The notes: generated from the sequence alone by a model not told the origin. A stretch of 64,000 nucleotides of DNA from Planctomycetota bacterium (GCA_016195405.1 JACPZP010000045.1:17485-81484), one strand, 5' to 3'. Positions 7,704-15,604 are shown, counted from the first letter of the stretch. Program-made: numbers and translations.

Positions 7704-7865
7704 CAACCGGTTGTCGTCCATCTTCTCGATGCCCCATTCTTTTTCGAGACGCGCCTTATACTCGTTGAAATTTGCAGCGGTGCAGCCGACCGTTTCCTGG
7801 CAGGCCGCATACGTCAAGGCAAGCCTTACCCAGGTCCTCGCCAGACTTCGGGTTACTTCATCCAT
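7647..7865 (-). CDS. Small hypothetical protein of the mobile element
   Basis: This 72-residue soluble protein begins MDEVTRSLARTWVRLALTYA. It has two Cys in the middle (AACQETVGC) and one near the end (LGLCPFLQ). The start at 7865 sits 2 nt from the stop of the preceding small gene, which suggests translational coupling. It is the last gene of the minus-strand run that starts near 11086. No family is recognised. Confidence 0.55.
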   Translation of the reverse strand: MDEVTRSLARTWVRLALTYAACQETVGCTAANFNEYKARLEKEWGIEKMDDNRLLGLCPFLQDEGIKPDGEL

Positions 7866-7867
7866 CG

Positions 7868-8005
7868 TCAACGCTCCATGTTCATATCCATCTTGCGCGC
7901 TATAGTTTCTGCAATCTTCACCGCATCCTCGACTCCCTCCAGCCATCGCGCGCGCGGGAATCCTTCGAGGACGTTCTGAACGATCCTCGCCTCCTGCTGC
8001 CACAT
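7868..8005 (-). CDS. Very small hypothetical protein
   Basis: A 45-codon frame starts MWQQEARIVQNVLEGFPRAR and continues WLEGVEDAVKIAETIARKMD, a probable helical protein. The frame is open a little further upstream (…VERIDWGGFAERGL) to a stop at 8053, so the true start may be an unusual codon before 8005. It sits tightly between the genes at 8060-8461 and 7647-7865. Unknown function. Confidence 0.45.
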   Translation of the reverse strand: MWQQEARIVQNVLEGFPRARWLEGVEDAVKIAETIARKMDMNMER

Positions 8006-8059
8006 CAGCCCTCGCTCGGCAAAGCCACCCCAGTCAATTCGTTCAACTAAAATGCTGGT

Positions 8060-8461
8060 CTAATGCTTCGTAGGAATATCGGCGAATGATACTCCCCTGC
8101 CGTCTTCCGATGGCACGAAGTAGGAATCGTACTCATCGGCATCATCGCGGTAGCGGCCTTCCGTGACCTGCGCGAGTTCCTTCACCAGCTCGTCAAGCAT
8201 TTCTCTGTGCGGCAGCGCCCCGCCGATTTCCTTAACGTCCCGCTCCAGCAGACGCTTCAGGGGCACATTCACATGCAGGCCCTCACCCAGCTCGCAGCGG
8301 TCCGCGACCCGCGCAAGATGCAATTGCTTCGCGGAGAGCAGCAGAAGTATCTCCGCCGCTCCCAGCTTTCCCAGCATCGCCGAACCATTGGCGGCATAGT
8401 CCGACACCAGCCGCCGCGTGCGGGACTCAGGATTCTCGATTGTCTTTTCGTTCGGTTTCAT
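8060..8461 (-). CDS. Hypothetical protein of the mobile element
   Basis: This 133-residue soluble protein has a central AAEILLLLSAKQLHLARVAD helix and an acidic C-terminal third with an RYRDDADEYDSYF stretch. No signal peptide or membrane segment is seen. The stop-to-start spacing to the upstream gene (8469) is 7 nt, so they form one operon. I do not recognise the family. Confidence 0.6.
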   Translation of the reverse strand: MKPNEKTIENPESRTRRLVSDYAANGSAMLGKLGAAEILLLLSAKQLHLARVADRCELGEGLHVNVPLKRLLERDVKEIGGALPHREMLDELVKELAQVTEGRYRDDADEYDSYFVPSEDGRGVSFADIPTKH

Positions 8462-8468
8462 GGGTGCC

Positions 8469-8849
8469 TCAGTTTCTTGATGGCCTTACTTCTTCCCGTG
8501 AATTCACGTCGAACAGCGGCCCCGGAGTACCGGTAGCGACATCCTGCATATCCTGTAAGTGGGCGGCCGTCTCGGTCATGTAGTTGAAGTTCATTTCCAC
8601 CCCCCTGTCTCCCCACGGCAAAAACAGCCTCTTCATCCCCGCCGTTAATGCTTCTCTGATCATTTCAACAGCCTTGGCGCGTTCCTCTCCCTTCAACTGC
8701 GGGGCGTACATTGTCACAATTTCTTCCGCGCCGCATGCAACTCGTCTCTGCCGCGCGTCCCTTAGCTTGTCGCCGTCTCGGTCCATTCGCCAAGCGAGCA
8801 TAAACCACACAACGAAGATGCCGCCAAAGAGCAGCCAATAAGAGTCCAT
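8469..8849 (-). CDS. Small membrane-anchored protein
   Basis: This 126-residue protein has one N-terminal membrane segment (WLLFGGIFVVWFMLAW, about 5-20), then an Arg/Asp-rich juxtamembrane segment and a helical cytoplasmic domain ending in GDRGVEMNFNYMTETAAHLQ. It belongs to the series of single-pass small proteins encoded between 8469 and 11086. This topology is common in conjugative transfer clusters, but no specific family is visible. Confidence 0.6.
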   Translation of the reverse strand: MDSYWLLFGGIFVVWFMLAWRMDRDGDKLRDARQRRVACGAEEIVTMYAPQLKGEERAKAVEMIREALTAGMKRLFLPWGDRGVEMNFNYMTETAAHLQDMQDVATGTPGPLFDVNSREEVRPSRN

Positions 8850-8892
8850 ATTCTTCCCTCCGGTTGCGGGGATCCGTGCCCCTGATTCCAGC

Positions 8893-9153
8893 TCACCTTC
8901 TGCCCAAGAACAGCCGAAGTAGTCCGCCAGCCGCGCCCAGCGCTTTGTGTTTCATGGCCCGCCTGTCGGCCTCACGTTCTCGCTGGCGTTGCTGCCATGC
9001 CATCCGGCGCTCGTGCGCCTGTTGGTTCAATATGCGCCAAGCCTCAGGATGGTTCGTCAACAACCACCACTGGACGAGACCGTAGACCACGGCGATGCCC
9101 AGCATGATGACCAGAAACAGAATTGTTCCCGGCGTCCAATCTGCGAACAACAT
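8893..9153 (-). CDS. Small membrane protein, paralogue of 9819-10037
   Basis: This 86-residue protein begins MLFADWTPGTILFLVIMLGI. It has one membrane helix (about 9-30), a basic coiled-coil segment (HERRMAWQQRQREREADRR) and a Gly/Leu-rich end (GAAGGLLRLFLGRR). The protein at 9819-10037 has the same order: MLFA, one membrane helix, a Gln/Arg/Lys coil and a GLGGSLLGMWLKKK end. The sequences upstream of both genes also share blocks around CAGTCGGG. The pair therefore arose by local duplication. Confidence 0.6.
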   Translation of the reverse strand: MLFADWTPGTILFLVIMLGIAVVYGLVQWWLLTNHPEAWRILNQQAHERRMAWQQRQREREADRRAMKHKALGAAGGLLRLFLGRR

Positions 9154-9277
9154 TTGTTGATCCTTTCATTGAAAAGTGGTAGCGATTCAGTCGGGCCGCA
9201 GCCCACTCCTTAACGGTCAATATCGACCAAGTGGAGATCTAGGGCATGCGCGGTGTCATGAGTGAGCCTAATATTGT

Positions 9278-9478
9278 TCATTTCACCGATTCCTCTGGAT
9301 TCCCGTCTGGCGACAGCTCTGGTGCCGGCGGCTTTTCGGCCAGCAATAGCGCCAGCCCATGCAGTAGCTTTCCCGCCGCATGCCTATTCCCGCCTCGCAG
9401 GAGCAGCCATGCCAATAGGATCGTCGCCGATATAGGGACCAACATCCCTATCAGCAGGCCGAGTAGGAACAAGCTCAT
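9278..9478 (-). CDS. Small membrane protein
   Basis: This 66-residue protein is mostly one or two membrane helices (LLGLLIGMLVPISATILLAW, about 5-27) with a soluble Pro/Glu-rich tail. A GGGGAGAG site lies just before the ATG at 9478. Its first 95 nt overlap the 3' part of the gene at 9384-9770 in another frame, a compact arrangement typical of phage and transfer operons. Unknown function. Confidence 0.5.
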   Translation of the reverse strand: MSLFLLGLLIGMLVPISATILLAWLLLRGGNRHAAGKLLHGLALLLAEKPPAPELSPDGNPEESVK

Positions 9479-9770
9479 AATCTCTCCCCGTGGCTTCTAT
9501 CAAGGCACTCCGCACTTGCCAAAGTTTCTCATAAAGTTCCTTGACTTCGTGCTCGACCTTCAGGTGGGCTTCGTAGCGCCCTTCCAGCAGGAGCATGACG
9601 AAGAACAATACATGAAGCAGCACCGCGCAAAAGAACCAGTGGCCCACGAGTTCGGCCATGAGATTCGTTTGGTACACCATCAATGTTGTCACGGCGGTAA
9701 ATAACAGCCCGATGTAGCAGCCGGAGAGAAACTCTCCATGATCCCGGAACCACTCACGTACCTTCTACAT
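9384..9770 (-). pseudogene. Small membrane protein with an amber codon at position 2
   Basis: The frame from an ATG at 9770-9768 reads M-stop-KVREWFRDHGEF, then a membrane helix (YIGLLFTAV) and a second one (FFCAVLLHVLFFVMLLLEG). The TAG lies at 9767-9765. AAGGGG stands 8 nt before that ATG, so it looks like the original start. The frame can still be read from an internal ATG at 9692 (MTTLMVYQTNLMAELVGHWF), giving a 102-residue protein without the first helix. Hence it is either freshly inactivated, shortened, or read through. Confidence 0.5.
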
Positions 9771-9818
9771 GACATAATCCCCTTCGGAAAAATGTGGGCA
9801 TCCTGCCCCTGATCCGGT

Positions 9819-10037
9819 TCACTTCTTCTTGAGCCACATTCCCAGCAGACTCCCGCCGAGACCCATGAGCTTGTCGCTCCGTTGCCGTTTCTGTATTTCG
9901 CGCTCATGCTTTTGCTGCTGCCGTTCACGGAAGATTTCCGGCCTGCAGACCAGCATGTAACCGTGGTACACCAGTGCGGCCAGTGCGAGCCCAACGAATA
10001 GCGCGGCTGCAAACCAGTCGGTCTCTGCGAATAACAT
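9819..10037 (-). CDS. Small membrane protein, paralogue of 8893-9153
   Basis: This 72-residue protein has one membrane helix (FAAALFVGLALAALVYHGYM, about 9-28), a highly charged coil (ERQQQKHEREIQKRQRSDK) and a Gly-rich hydrophobic end. Order and motif ends match the gene at 8893-9153 (see there). TTGCTCCTTTTG-like purine-rich sequence precedes the start on the coding strand (AAAAGGAGCAAG). Unknown function, probably part of the same transfer-like operon. Confidence 0.6.
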   Translation of the reverse strand: MLFAETDWFAAALFVGLALAALVYHGYMLVCRPEIFRERQQQKHEREIQKRQRSDKLMGLGGSLLGMWLKKK

Positions 10038-10136
10038 TTTCTTGCTCCTTTTGTTGAGGAATGATAAAGATCAGTCGGGCTGCGGCGATCAACTTACATC
10101 CCGCATGGCACGCCCAGCGGCCCCGCAGCCCACTCT

Positions 10137-10448
10137 CTAGCGATCCATCTCAAAATCCATGGACTTGCCCGGCTCAAGCCCCTTTTTCGTGGCGAAAACC
10201 TCCTGTGGGGTTAAATTTGCCAAGGTGCCCGGTTCATCAATCTGCACAGATTCCGGCGTTGCTTTGCCAAGGACTGCCCCAAGTTCCTTGAATCCTTGCC
10301 TTACGAATGCGGCCAGAGCACCAGCTCCTATTGGCGCGTCCTGCACCATCGGCCCCTTCGCTGGGTCAACCGTGTCCATGACCCTCTGTTTGGCTGCCTC
10401 GACGAACTTCTGCAGCGCCGTCGGTGTTTGGACCTGTTCACGTGGCAT
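10137..10448 (-). CDS. Hypothetical protein of the mobile element
   Basis: This 103-residue soluble protein has predicted helices in the first 70 residues (TALQKFVEAAKQRVMDTVDP) and a variable end. An ideal AGGAGGTG stands 5 nt before the ATG at 10448 and fixes the start. It is followed by about 100 bp that share blocks with the segment at 9177-9210. No known domain. Confidence 0.6.
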   Translation of the reverse strand: MPREQVQTPTALQKFVEAAKQRVMDTVDPAKGPMVQDAPIGAGALAAFVRQGFKELGAVLGKATPESVQIDEPGTLANLTPQEVFATKKGLEPGKSMDFEMDR

Positions 10449-10537
10449 TTGACACCTCCTAGAAAAAGTGGTAATGGTGATTCTTACCCGCCTGTTCGCG
10501 CGCGGCAGGTACAGGGGCTCCTCGCAGGAGCCCTTGC

Positions 10538-11086
10538 TTATTCCTCTTCCCGCTCCATCTCCCCCATCAAAACTCGCTGCTCCAGCATTGCATCCTGTAG
10601 ATTTCTCTTGCGTCCGGCCCACTCCATGCGCATGGCCGAGAGTGAAATCGCGTAGGCCGCCGATGCAACACACAGGTACACGGCTAAAGCGTGGCTAAAC
10701 GGCGAGCATAGCAGCCCAGCGAAGAACACCAGCCCAGCAGCGCCCTTGAACCGCGGGGTGCCCCGCTGCTTGCTGTGAATCTGCATTCCCAGCTTTTCCA
10801 GCCTCTTCCGCTCTGCGTTCTGCCAGCCAAAGGCACAGCAGGCCACCATGGCCGCGCCCATGGCAATCTCTCCATCGTGCTTGCCGCCGCCGAAGGCGAT
10901 CAGCAGAGGCGCCAGCAGGCCGATAACGGCCTTCCCGCCGAAGTACCGCTCCCCGAATGGCGGCTTGCACAGCAGCGCCTCGATCGGCGCCGCGATCCCC
11001 TGTGACAGCCCGATGGCAACGTTGACGTTGTCCTTCATATCCTGGACCGGCCCGCCCCACTCGTGTTGCTGATCGTGATCTTGCAT
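10538..11086 (-). CDS. Multi-pass membrane protein of the mobile element
   Basis: This 182-residue protein has hydrophobic segments near residues 50-65 (AVIGLLAPLLIAFGGG), 75-90 (GAAMVACCAFGW) and 115-155 (GAAGLVFFAGLLCSPFSHAL and following), and a charged end with ALMLEQRVLMGEME-type helices. GAGGTG precedes the ATG at 11086. It is the first complete gene downstream of the coupling-protein-like fragment, as in a transfer operon. No family can be named. Confidence 0.6.
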   Translation of the reverse strand: MQDHDQQHEWGGPVQDMKDNVNVAIGLSQGIAAPIEALLCKPPFGERYFGGKAVIGLLAPLLIAFGGGKHDGEIAMGAAMVACCAFGWQNAERKRLEKLGMQIHSKQRGTPRFKGAAGLVFFAGLLCSPFSHALAVYLCVASAAYAISLSAMRMEWAGRKRNLQDAMLEQRVLMGEMEREEE

Positions 11087-11094
11087 GTTGCACC

Positions 11095-11534
11095 TCATTG
11101 AATGTGTTGTGGAAATTCGACTTTTACCCACGTTCGGCTTTTGTTCTGCTGGTATTTGCGCCCGCCCTGGAAGCAAAAAGCCTCGACTCTAAACCCATTT
11201 TCACGGCCACCCTTCCGCAGCTTCGTGAACGCGCCTGGAGGAACGTCCGGATGCCACTGCTCGCTGAATCCCCCGCTCGCGCGCGACCCGCCGCTGCCCA
11301 TGAGGTCATCCACCAAGTCATAATCCCCGAAGCTACTGGACCCATTCATGAACAGGTGTTTTGACGAGCCCAGCATTTCTGAGTAAAAAGTATTTGTGAA
11401 ATTGCAACTGTTGGCGCAGATCACCTTCGTCATCAGGTTGGCGATCAGCCCGTCGCATTCCTGCCGCGCCTTCTCGCCGCCGCCCATCGCCTGCACGGCG
11501 CGACGCTGAAAGAGAGGTGCGATGAAGTTCTACC
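11095..11534 (-). pseudogene. C-terminal fragment resembling a conjugative coupling protein
   Basis: The open frame reads FIAPLFQRRAVQAMGGGEKA, then ECDGLIANLMTKVICANSCN and FTNTFYSEMLG. TraG/VirD4-type ATPases have a similar stretch near the end (Q-L-ALGGG-KGR----SLLANFNTKIFxAN---TN--A-E-IG). Everything upstream, including Walker A and B, is missing: the frame meets a stop at about 11535, where an unrelated plus-strand gene starts. Read on its own the piece would be a protein of about 133 residues from an ATG at 11496. The assignment is moderate. Confidence 0.45.
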
Positions 11535-11857
11535 ACGGCGAATGCACGCCAGAAAGCTGTGAGGTCGATGTCATCGACGCCGGCAACCCGAACGGCGGCG
11601 GCTACGCGCTCGATCCCCGCCAAGACTTGCGGAATCACAGCCCCACCGGATACGAGTGGGGCTATAGCGGCTCCGGCCCGGCGCAACTCGCTCTCGCCTT
11701 GCTAGCCGACGCGTTGGGCGACGACGAGAAGGCCCAGCGCCACTACCAGGACTTCAAGTTTAAGGTCGTCGCCCGCCTTCCGCACGATCGCTGGGAGCTG
11801 AGCCAGGAGGACATTTGCCACAGCGTTGCCGAGTTGGCGAGAGGACGATGCCGCTGA
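11522..11857 (+). CDS. DUF6166-like hypothetical protein
   Basis: This 111-residue protein ends with the pattern I associate with DUF6166: GYEWGYSGSGPAQLALALLA, then DALGDDEKAQRHYQDFKFKV and ARLPHDRWELSQEDI. It has no membrane segment. AGAGGTG stands before the ATG at 11522. Such proteins are frequent in phage-like and plasmid-like DNA. Function unknown. The gene begins at the break of the coupling-protein fragment on the other strand. Confidence 0.75.
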   Translation: MKFYHGECTPESCEVDVIDAGNPNGGGYALDPRQDLRNHSPTGYEWGYSGSGPAQLALALLADALGDDEKAQRHYQDFKFKVVARLPHDRWELSQEDICHSVAELARGRCR

Positions 11858-11954
11858 TCGCTAATCCGGGAAACTCGCTTTCCCGCAAAGTGCGGCGAAG
11901 ACGTTGCTGAAGCAACGTAGAATGGAGCCAGACGAAGAAATGAGGAGTATCCGC

Positions 11955-12392
11955 ATGTCCGTGCCCGAAGGTTGGCTTTCCATTCAAGACGCAGCCACAT
12001 TCGCCGGGATCACCGAAGCCGAAGTCAAACGGCGGGCAAGCAGAATCCGGAAAGACGCCCAATACACGAACATGGGACCGACGTTGGCCAGCCTCCAGCG
12101 CATTCACCGTTCTGGTGCCATTATAGGCTTATCACCACAAACACCAGAATCCTTGCCCATTGTCCCCGGAAGCGAGCTGAAGTCACTTCACGAGGGACGA
12201 CTAATCCTTAACGCAGAAATGGTCCGTTATTGGAAAGCGGTACAGGATAAACTCCGCGAGTTGAAACAAGCCGGATACAAGACCGTCGATGAAGCTGCGG
12301 AGGAACTCGGCATCAGCGTCAAGGACGTTAAGTTAGCCCTGAGAGAATTACACAAAAGCCGACGAGGACCCAAGCAGGGGGCCGAGCGATGA
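11955..12392 (+). CDS. Double helix-turn-helix (MerR/excisionase-like) protein
   Basis: This 145-residue protein has two similar DNA-binding-like segments. The first, at about 5-40, reads GWLSIQDAATFAGITEAEVK. The second, at about 105-140, reads YKTVDEAAEELGISVKDVKL. Each is of the winged-helix class seen in MerR and excisionases. AGGAG at 11943-11947 is 7 nt before the ATG at 11955, which decides the start over two earlier Met codons. Its stop overlaps the start of the next gene (4 nt), so both are translated together. A role in control or excision of the element is an inference. Confidence 0.65.
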   Translation: MSVPEGWLSIQDAATFAGITEAEVKRRASRIRKDAQYTNMGPTLASLQRIHRSGAIIGLSPQTPESLPIVPGSELKSLHEGRLILNAEMVRYWKAVQDKLRELKQAGYKTVDEAAEELGISVKDVKLALRELHKSRRGPKQGAER

Positions 12393-12592
12393 CGCAAGTC
12401 TTCGTCTTTGGCTCGAATCTCGCCGGCCGCCACGGCAAAGGTGCTGCCCAGTATGCGCTTCAGCACCGCAGCGCGATATACGGCCGCGGCACCGGCCTTC
12501 AGGGCAACAGCTACGCCATTCCGACCAAAGACGAGCATATCCGCACCTTCCCGCCTGCCCGCCACGGCTGCCTTTCTCTAGGTGGGTTCTGA
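12389..12592 (+). pseudogene. Truncated A1S_2505-type phage protein
   Basis: The first 50 residues (VFVFGSNLAGRHGKGAAQYA, then YAIPTKDEHIRTF) match the family of about 120-150 residues named after A1S_2505, in which FGSNLAGRHG and YAIPTKD are hallmarks. After residue 52 the sequence loses any resemblance and stops at 67. The break falls about 35 bp before the long inverted repeat that begins at 12582. The complete family protein would need another 70-100 residues, so this copy is probably inactive. Confidence 0.65.
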
Positions 12593-12727
12593 ACCGTCCG
12601 CATGGCCGCAAAAGCTGCCAAGGCCGCTTTCCTAAAGGAAGCCTTCGGCCTTTCGCTTGTCGCTTCGCTCGCGTCCATGCTCGTGACGGTTCCAGCTGAA
12701 CCCACGAAAGGCCCGATGGTCGGGCCT
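12582..12727. repeat. Long imperfect inverted repeat with nested hairpins
   Basis: The left arm 12582-12605 (GTGGGTTCTGAACCGTCCGC...) can pair with 12675-12705, whose complement reads the same with small bulges. Inside, AAGGCCG (12620-12626) pairs with CGGCCTT (12646-12652) and TTCC pairs with GGAA around a TAAA loop. A separate hairpin, AGGCCCGA/TCGGGCCT, follows at 12709-12727. It lies between the truncated A1S_2505-type gene and the gene at 12748. It may be a small mobile element or a structured RNA. Confidence 0.6.
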
Positions 12728-12747
12728 GAAACAAAGAGGAGATGTTT

Positions 12748-12999
12748 ATGACAAGTCCAGCACACAAGATTCGTATCGGCAACCTCCAGGCCGTCATTTG
12801 GCGGAACGCCAGCGACAAAGGCACTTGGTACAGCGTCCAGTGCAGCCGCAGCTACAAGGCGGACGACGACGCCTGGCGCGAGACCGACAGCCTTGGTCAT
12901 GAAGACCTGTTGCCGATGGCCAAGCTGCTCGACCTCGCCCACACCTGGATCATGCACCAGGTGGCGGCAGACCGAAAGGCCAAGAAGGAGGCCGCGTAG
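12748..12999 (+). CDS. Small conserved hypothetical protein
   Basis: This 83-residue protein begins MTSPAHKIRIGNLQAVIWRN and continues with GTWYSVQCSRSYKADDDAWR, a beta-rich pattern seen in a group of short plasmid and element proteins I cannot name. It ends in a helix with LLDLAHTWIMHQV. AGAGGAG lies 6 nt before the ATG at 12748, preferred over the ATG at 12742. It heads a run of three plus-strand genes. Confidence 0.65.
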   Translation: MTSPAHKIRIGNLQAVIWRNASDKGTWYSVQCSRSYKADDDAWRETDSLGHEDLLPMAKLLDLAHTWIMHQVAADRKAKKEAA

Positions 13000-13053
13000 G
13001 TAATGGCTCAACCGGGGCCGTCTTCGGGCCGCCCCTTCCAGAAAGGAATCGCT

Positions 13054-13419
13054 ATGACGAATGCGCAAGCCCGCTACACCTACTCCCGCGACACAGACGG
13101 CTGCTTCGACCTCTGGAGCATCTACGCCCCCAGTGAAGACCGATGGTTCGCATGCATCCGATTCTGGGATGAGCCGGACACCAACGAAGCCGCAGAGACG
13201 GAGGCTCAGGCCCGCCACATCGTTGCCGCATTGAATGCCTGCCGCGGCATCCCCACCGAGGCACTGGAGCAAGGCATCGTGAAAGAGTTGGTTGACACGC
13301 TGGATTTTTTCTTCAACATCATGCACGACTACCGGAGCAGCGTCGAGAAAGGCTACATTCAACTCGCCATGCAAAGGTCCAACGCCGCCATCACCAGAAC
13401 TCGCGAGAGGACAGTATGA
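13054..13419 (+). CDS. Hypothetical phage/plasmid-type protein
   Basis: This 121-residue protein has a beta-rich first half (YTYSRDTDGCFDLWSIYAPS) and a helix with RHIVAALNACRGIPTEALEQ. The latter motif (VAALNAC-GIPTEALE) is common in short phage and plasmid proteins of unknown function. AAGGAA precedes the ATG at 13054. The stop overlaps the next gene by 4 nt, so translation is coupled. Confidence 0.65.
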   Translation: MTNAQARYTYSRDTDGCFDLWSIYAPSEDRWFACIRFWDEPDTNEAAETEAQARHIVAALNACRGIPTEALEQGIVKELVDTLDFFFNIMHDYRSSVEKGYIQLAMQRSNAAITRTRERTV

Positions 13420-13823
13420 ACATCGCCCACCTCGCCGACGAAGCCCTCGAAGCCTTTTGGGAAGTCATCGTCAAGCATTTCCCACAGGCCACGTCGGGCG
13501 ACTTATCGCCAGGGCAAACGATGCGACTACAACTTGCTGCCGAATCCGCCATCTTGGAATGGGTGGTTAGCAATGCCTTGTACCGAGGGGGCAGCCCAGA
13601 CATTGAACCCGGCTACCGCTTCAAGCTCCGGCACAATGTTGACCGCTTCCCGGACTTCATTGCACAGGCGGGCTCAACTGGGACCGTGACCGAGTCCAAA
13701 ACCGGGCTCTGGGCCAAGATGGACCCACTTATCAGTGAGGCCGAGGACAACTTGATACACTGGGACAACTTCACGGAGTTCCTGTTCGATACGCAGCCTC
13801 TCGCACGAAGCGAGGCTGCATGA
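13416..13823 (+). CDS. Hypothetical protein of the mobile element
   Basis: This 135-residue soluble, mainly helical protein begins MNIAHLADEALEAFWEVIVK. Overlap with the preceding stop (ATGA) indicates one operon with 12748-13419. No family or motif is recognised. Confidence 0.6.
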   Translation: MNIAHLADEALEAFWEVIVKHFPQATSGDLSPGQTMRLQLAAESAILEWVVSNALYRGGSPDIEPGYRFKLRHNVDRFPDFIAQAGSTGTVTESKTGLWAKMDPLISEAEDNLIHWDNFTEFLFDTQPLARSEAA

Positions 13824-13848
13824 CCCACGCCGAAGATACGCCTTTCGA

Positions 13849-14313
13849 TCACTCGGTGGCCGGCTGCTCCTCCACGCGGATTCGCTGCACCCAGATGAAC
13901 TCGCGGCCGAGCCCCTGCCGTCCGGCTTGTATCTGGATCGGGTCGCCACCCTGCTCCTGAATCCACGTCACCAGGTGCTGCCGGAGCCTTTCTTTTAGGT
14001 CGAAGAGGCCGATGCCCTGAATCGTGACCGTCACGCCGAGCGGCTGATACCGCAGCGTGATCACCCCCGCCGCAGCGTTCCACTGCACCCTCGCTAGGTA
14101 TCCGTACTCCATCGCCTCGGCGACGGCGGTTGGCTCCAACGGTCGGAACTCAACCGTGTGGGCAATATCCCGCCGACTCCACAAGCCGCCGTAAGCCTTC
14201 GAGGGGTGAACGTCCTCGCTTGCCGTTTCGTCGGGCAACGAACTAGCTGTAGCGGATGCCACCGCGGCCGCGTCCCGCGTTAAGCGTTGCAATGCACTCG
14301 CCCTATCGTTCAT
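13849..14313 (-). CDS. Hypothetical protein after the relaxase-like gene
   Basis: This 154-residue protein has a disordered Ala/Ser/Thr-rich first third and a folded part from about 50 (GLWSRRDIAHTVEFRPLEPT) with alternating strands. Its start overlaps the relaxase-like gene by 11 nt on the same strand, suggesting a transfer-related accessory role. It is convergent with 13416-13823. No family is recognised. Confidence 0.6.
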   Translation of the reverse strand: MNDRASALQRLTRDAAAVASATASSLPDETASEDVHPSKAYGGLWSRRDIAHTVEFRPLEPTAVAEAMEYGYLARVQWNAAAGVITLRYQPLGVTVTIQGIGLFDLKERLRQHLVTWIQEQGGDPIQIQAGRQGLGREFIWVQRIRVEEQPATE

Positions 14314-15603
14314 AAACGACCATGCTCCTCTCTAGCGCCGGTTGCCGCGACCTGTCAATTTGCGGACCGATATCCATCGGTGGCCGTGCCATTTGCTCGT
14401 GTCGGCGCGTACGCCAAACATGATTCATCAACCGGCTCTGCCGCTTCGTCTGCGCCTCCCGCAGACGTGCCAGTTCCGTGGCCGAGACATGCACGTCCGC
14501 CTTCTGCACGCCATGCAGAAGCGCCTTGGTGTCCCCCGTGTAAAGGCGTGCCCACTCCTTCCCGCGGCTGAGAGAGACGTACATTTGCTCGCGGTTGATC
14601 GCCGGCAGCGAATCTTGCCCCATCGCAATCAGCACGCGGTCCACCGTGCGGCTTTGCGCCGACACGCTGGTTGTCACATAACCCAGCTGCCAATGGCCCC
14701 AATCCTTGGGCAGCACCCAACCGCGATGGTCCACTACGTCTCCCGCTTTGGTAAAGCCGGCAACGGTAAGTAGCTCGCCATTGTTCAGCCGGCGGCCAGC
14801 CTTCGTGGAGCCATTCGCGGTGAGCCGCAGCCGGTCCCCGACCGCGATCTTCACCGTTCTAGGACGGTAGACCTGGAACCGTGGGGCCAGTTGTGCAGGA
14901 GGCTCCTGCCCTTCAATGATCGCCAGGCGTTCGCCGCGGCGATGCCCCTTCGCGTTCTGTGTGAATTGCACCACGTCTCCGGCCACGTAGCTGTACCGGT
15001 CGCTCCGTTCCGCTTCGGTCAAGTGCCGGTTGGTGAGCTGAAGGAACTCGCGCTCCTCGCCCAGGCGACCTTGCGCTTTCAAACCCTCTCGAATGGCGGC
15101 CTGCACCTTGGCCCCTTCCGCATGCGTGGGTGCGATCACGAGGGCAGTCGGCTCGGTGAGCTTCCCCCTCTTCCGCTCCGGCTTGACCGCTTCCAGATAA
15201 TCCGCCGCGAGGAGTTGATAGCGTTCGCAGTCGGCGACCTCTCGCACCCAGCCCATTGCTTGCGATTGGCTCAGGGCTTCCGCCGGCTTGTCGCGAGCCA
15301 GGAGCACCGTTTTCTTGTATGCCCCACGCTGCCGCAAGATCTTCGCCACCCGTGCCGGAGCGATCCCGGCATCCGTCTTCAAAAGTTCAAACGGCGAACC
15401 ACGGGAAGGAATCTTGTGCTGTTTGTCGTCGCCGACGAGCCACAATCGAGCATTGAGTTGATCGGCTAACTTCAGAACGGCAGCGGTCTCCTTCGTCCCC
15501 ATCATCGCCGCCTCATCTACCAGGATCACCTGGCCGCGGGCAACGCGATTGGCTCGGGTTGGCGAAACGAGTTGGAAGGCGCTGCTGGCCTTCCCTGTTT
15601 AGT
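14303..15603 (-). pseudogene. Conjugative relaxase/helicase (MobF/TraA-type), head missing
   Basis: The remaining frame (over 400 residues) is the C-terminal helicase half of a relaxase-helicase. Helicase motif II is VILVDEAAMMG, followed by LWLVGDDKQHKIPSRG, a UvrD-like C-terminal lobe, and the final motif with INREQMYVSLSRGKEWARLY. Upstream of motif II only about 20 residues survive (SSAFQLVSPTRANRVARG) before a TAA near 15606. The relaxase domain with its catalytic Tyr and the Walker A motif are absent. An ATG-initiated product from 15529 would lack ATP-binding, so it cannot act as a helicase. Confidence 0.8.
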
Positions 15604-15604
15604 C

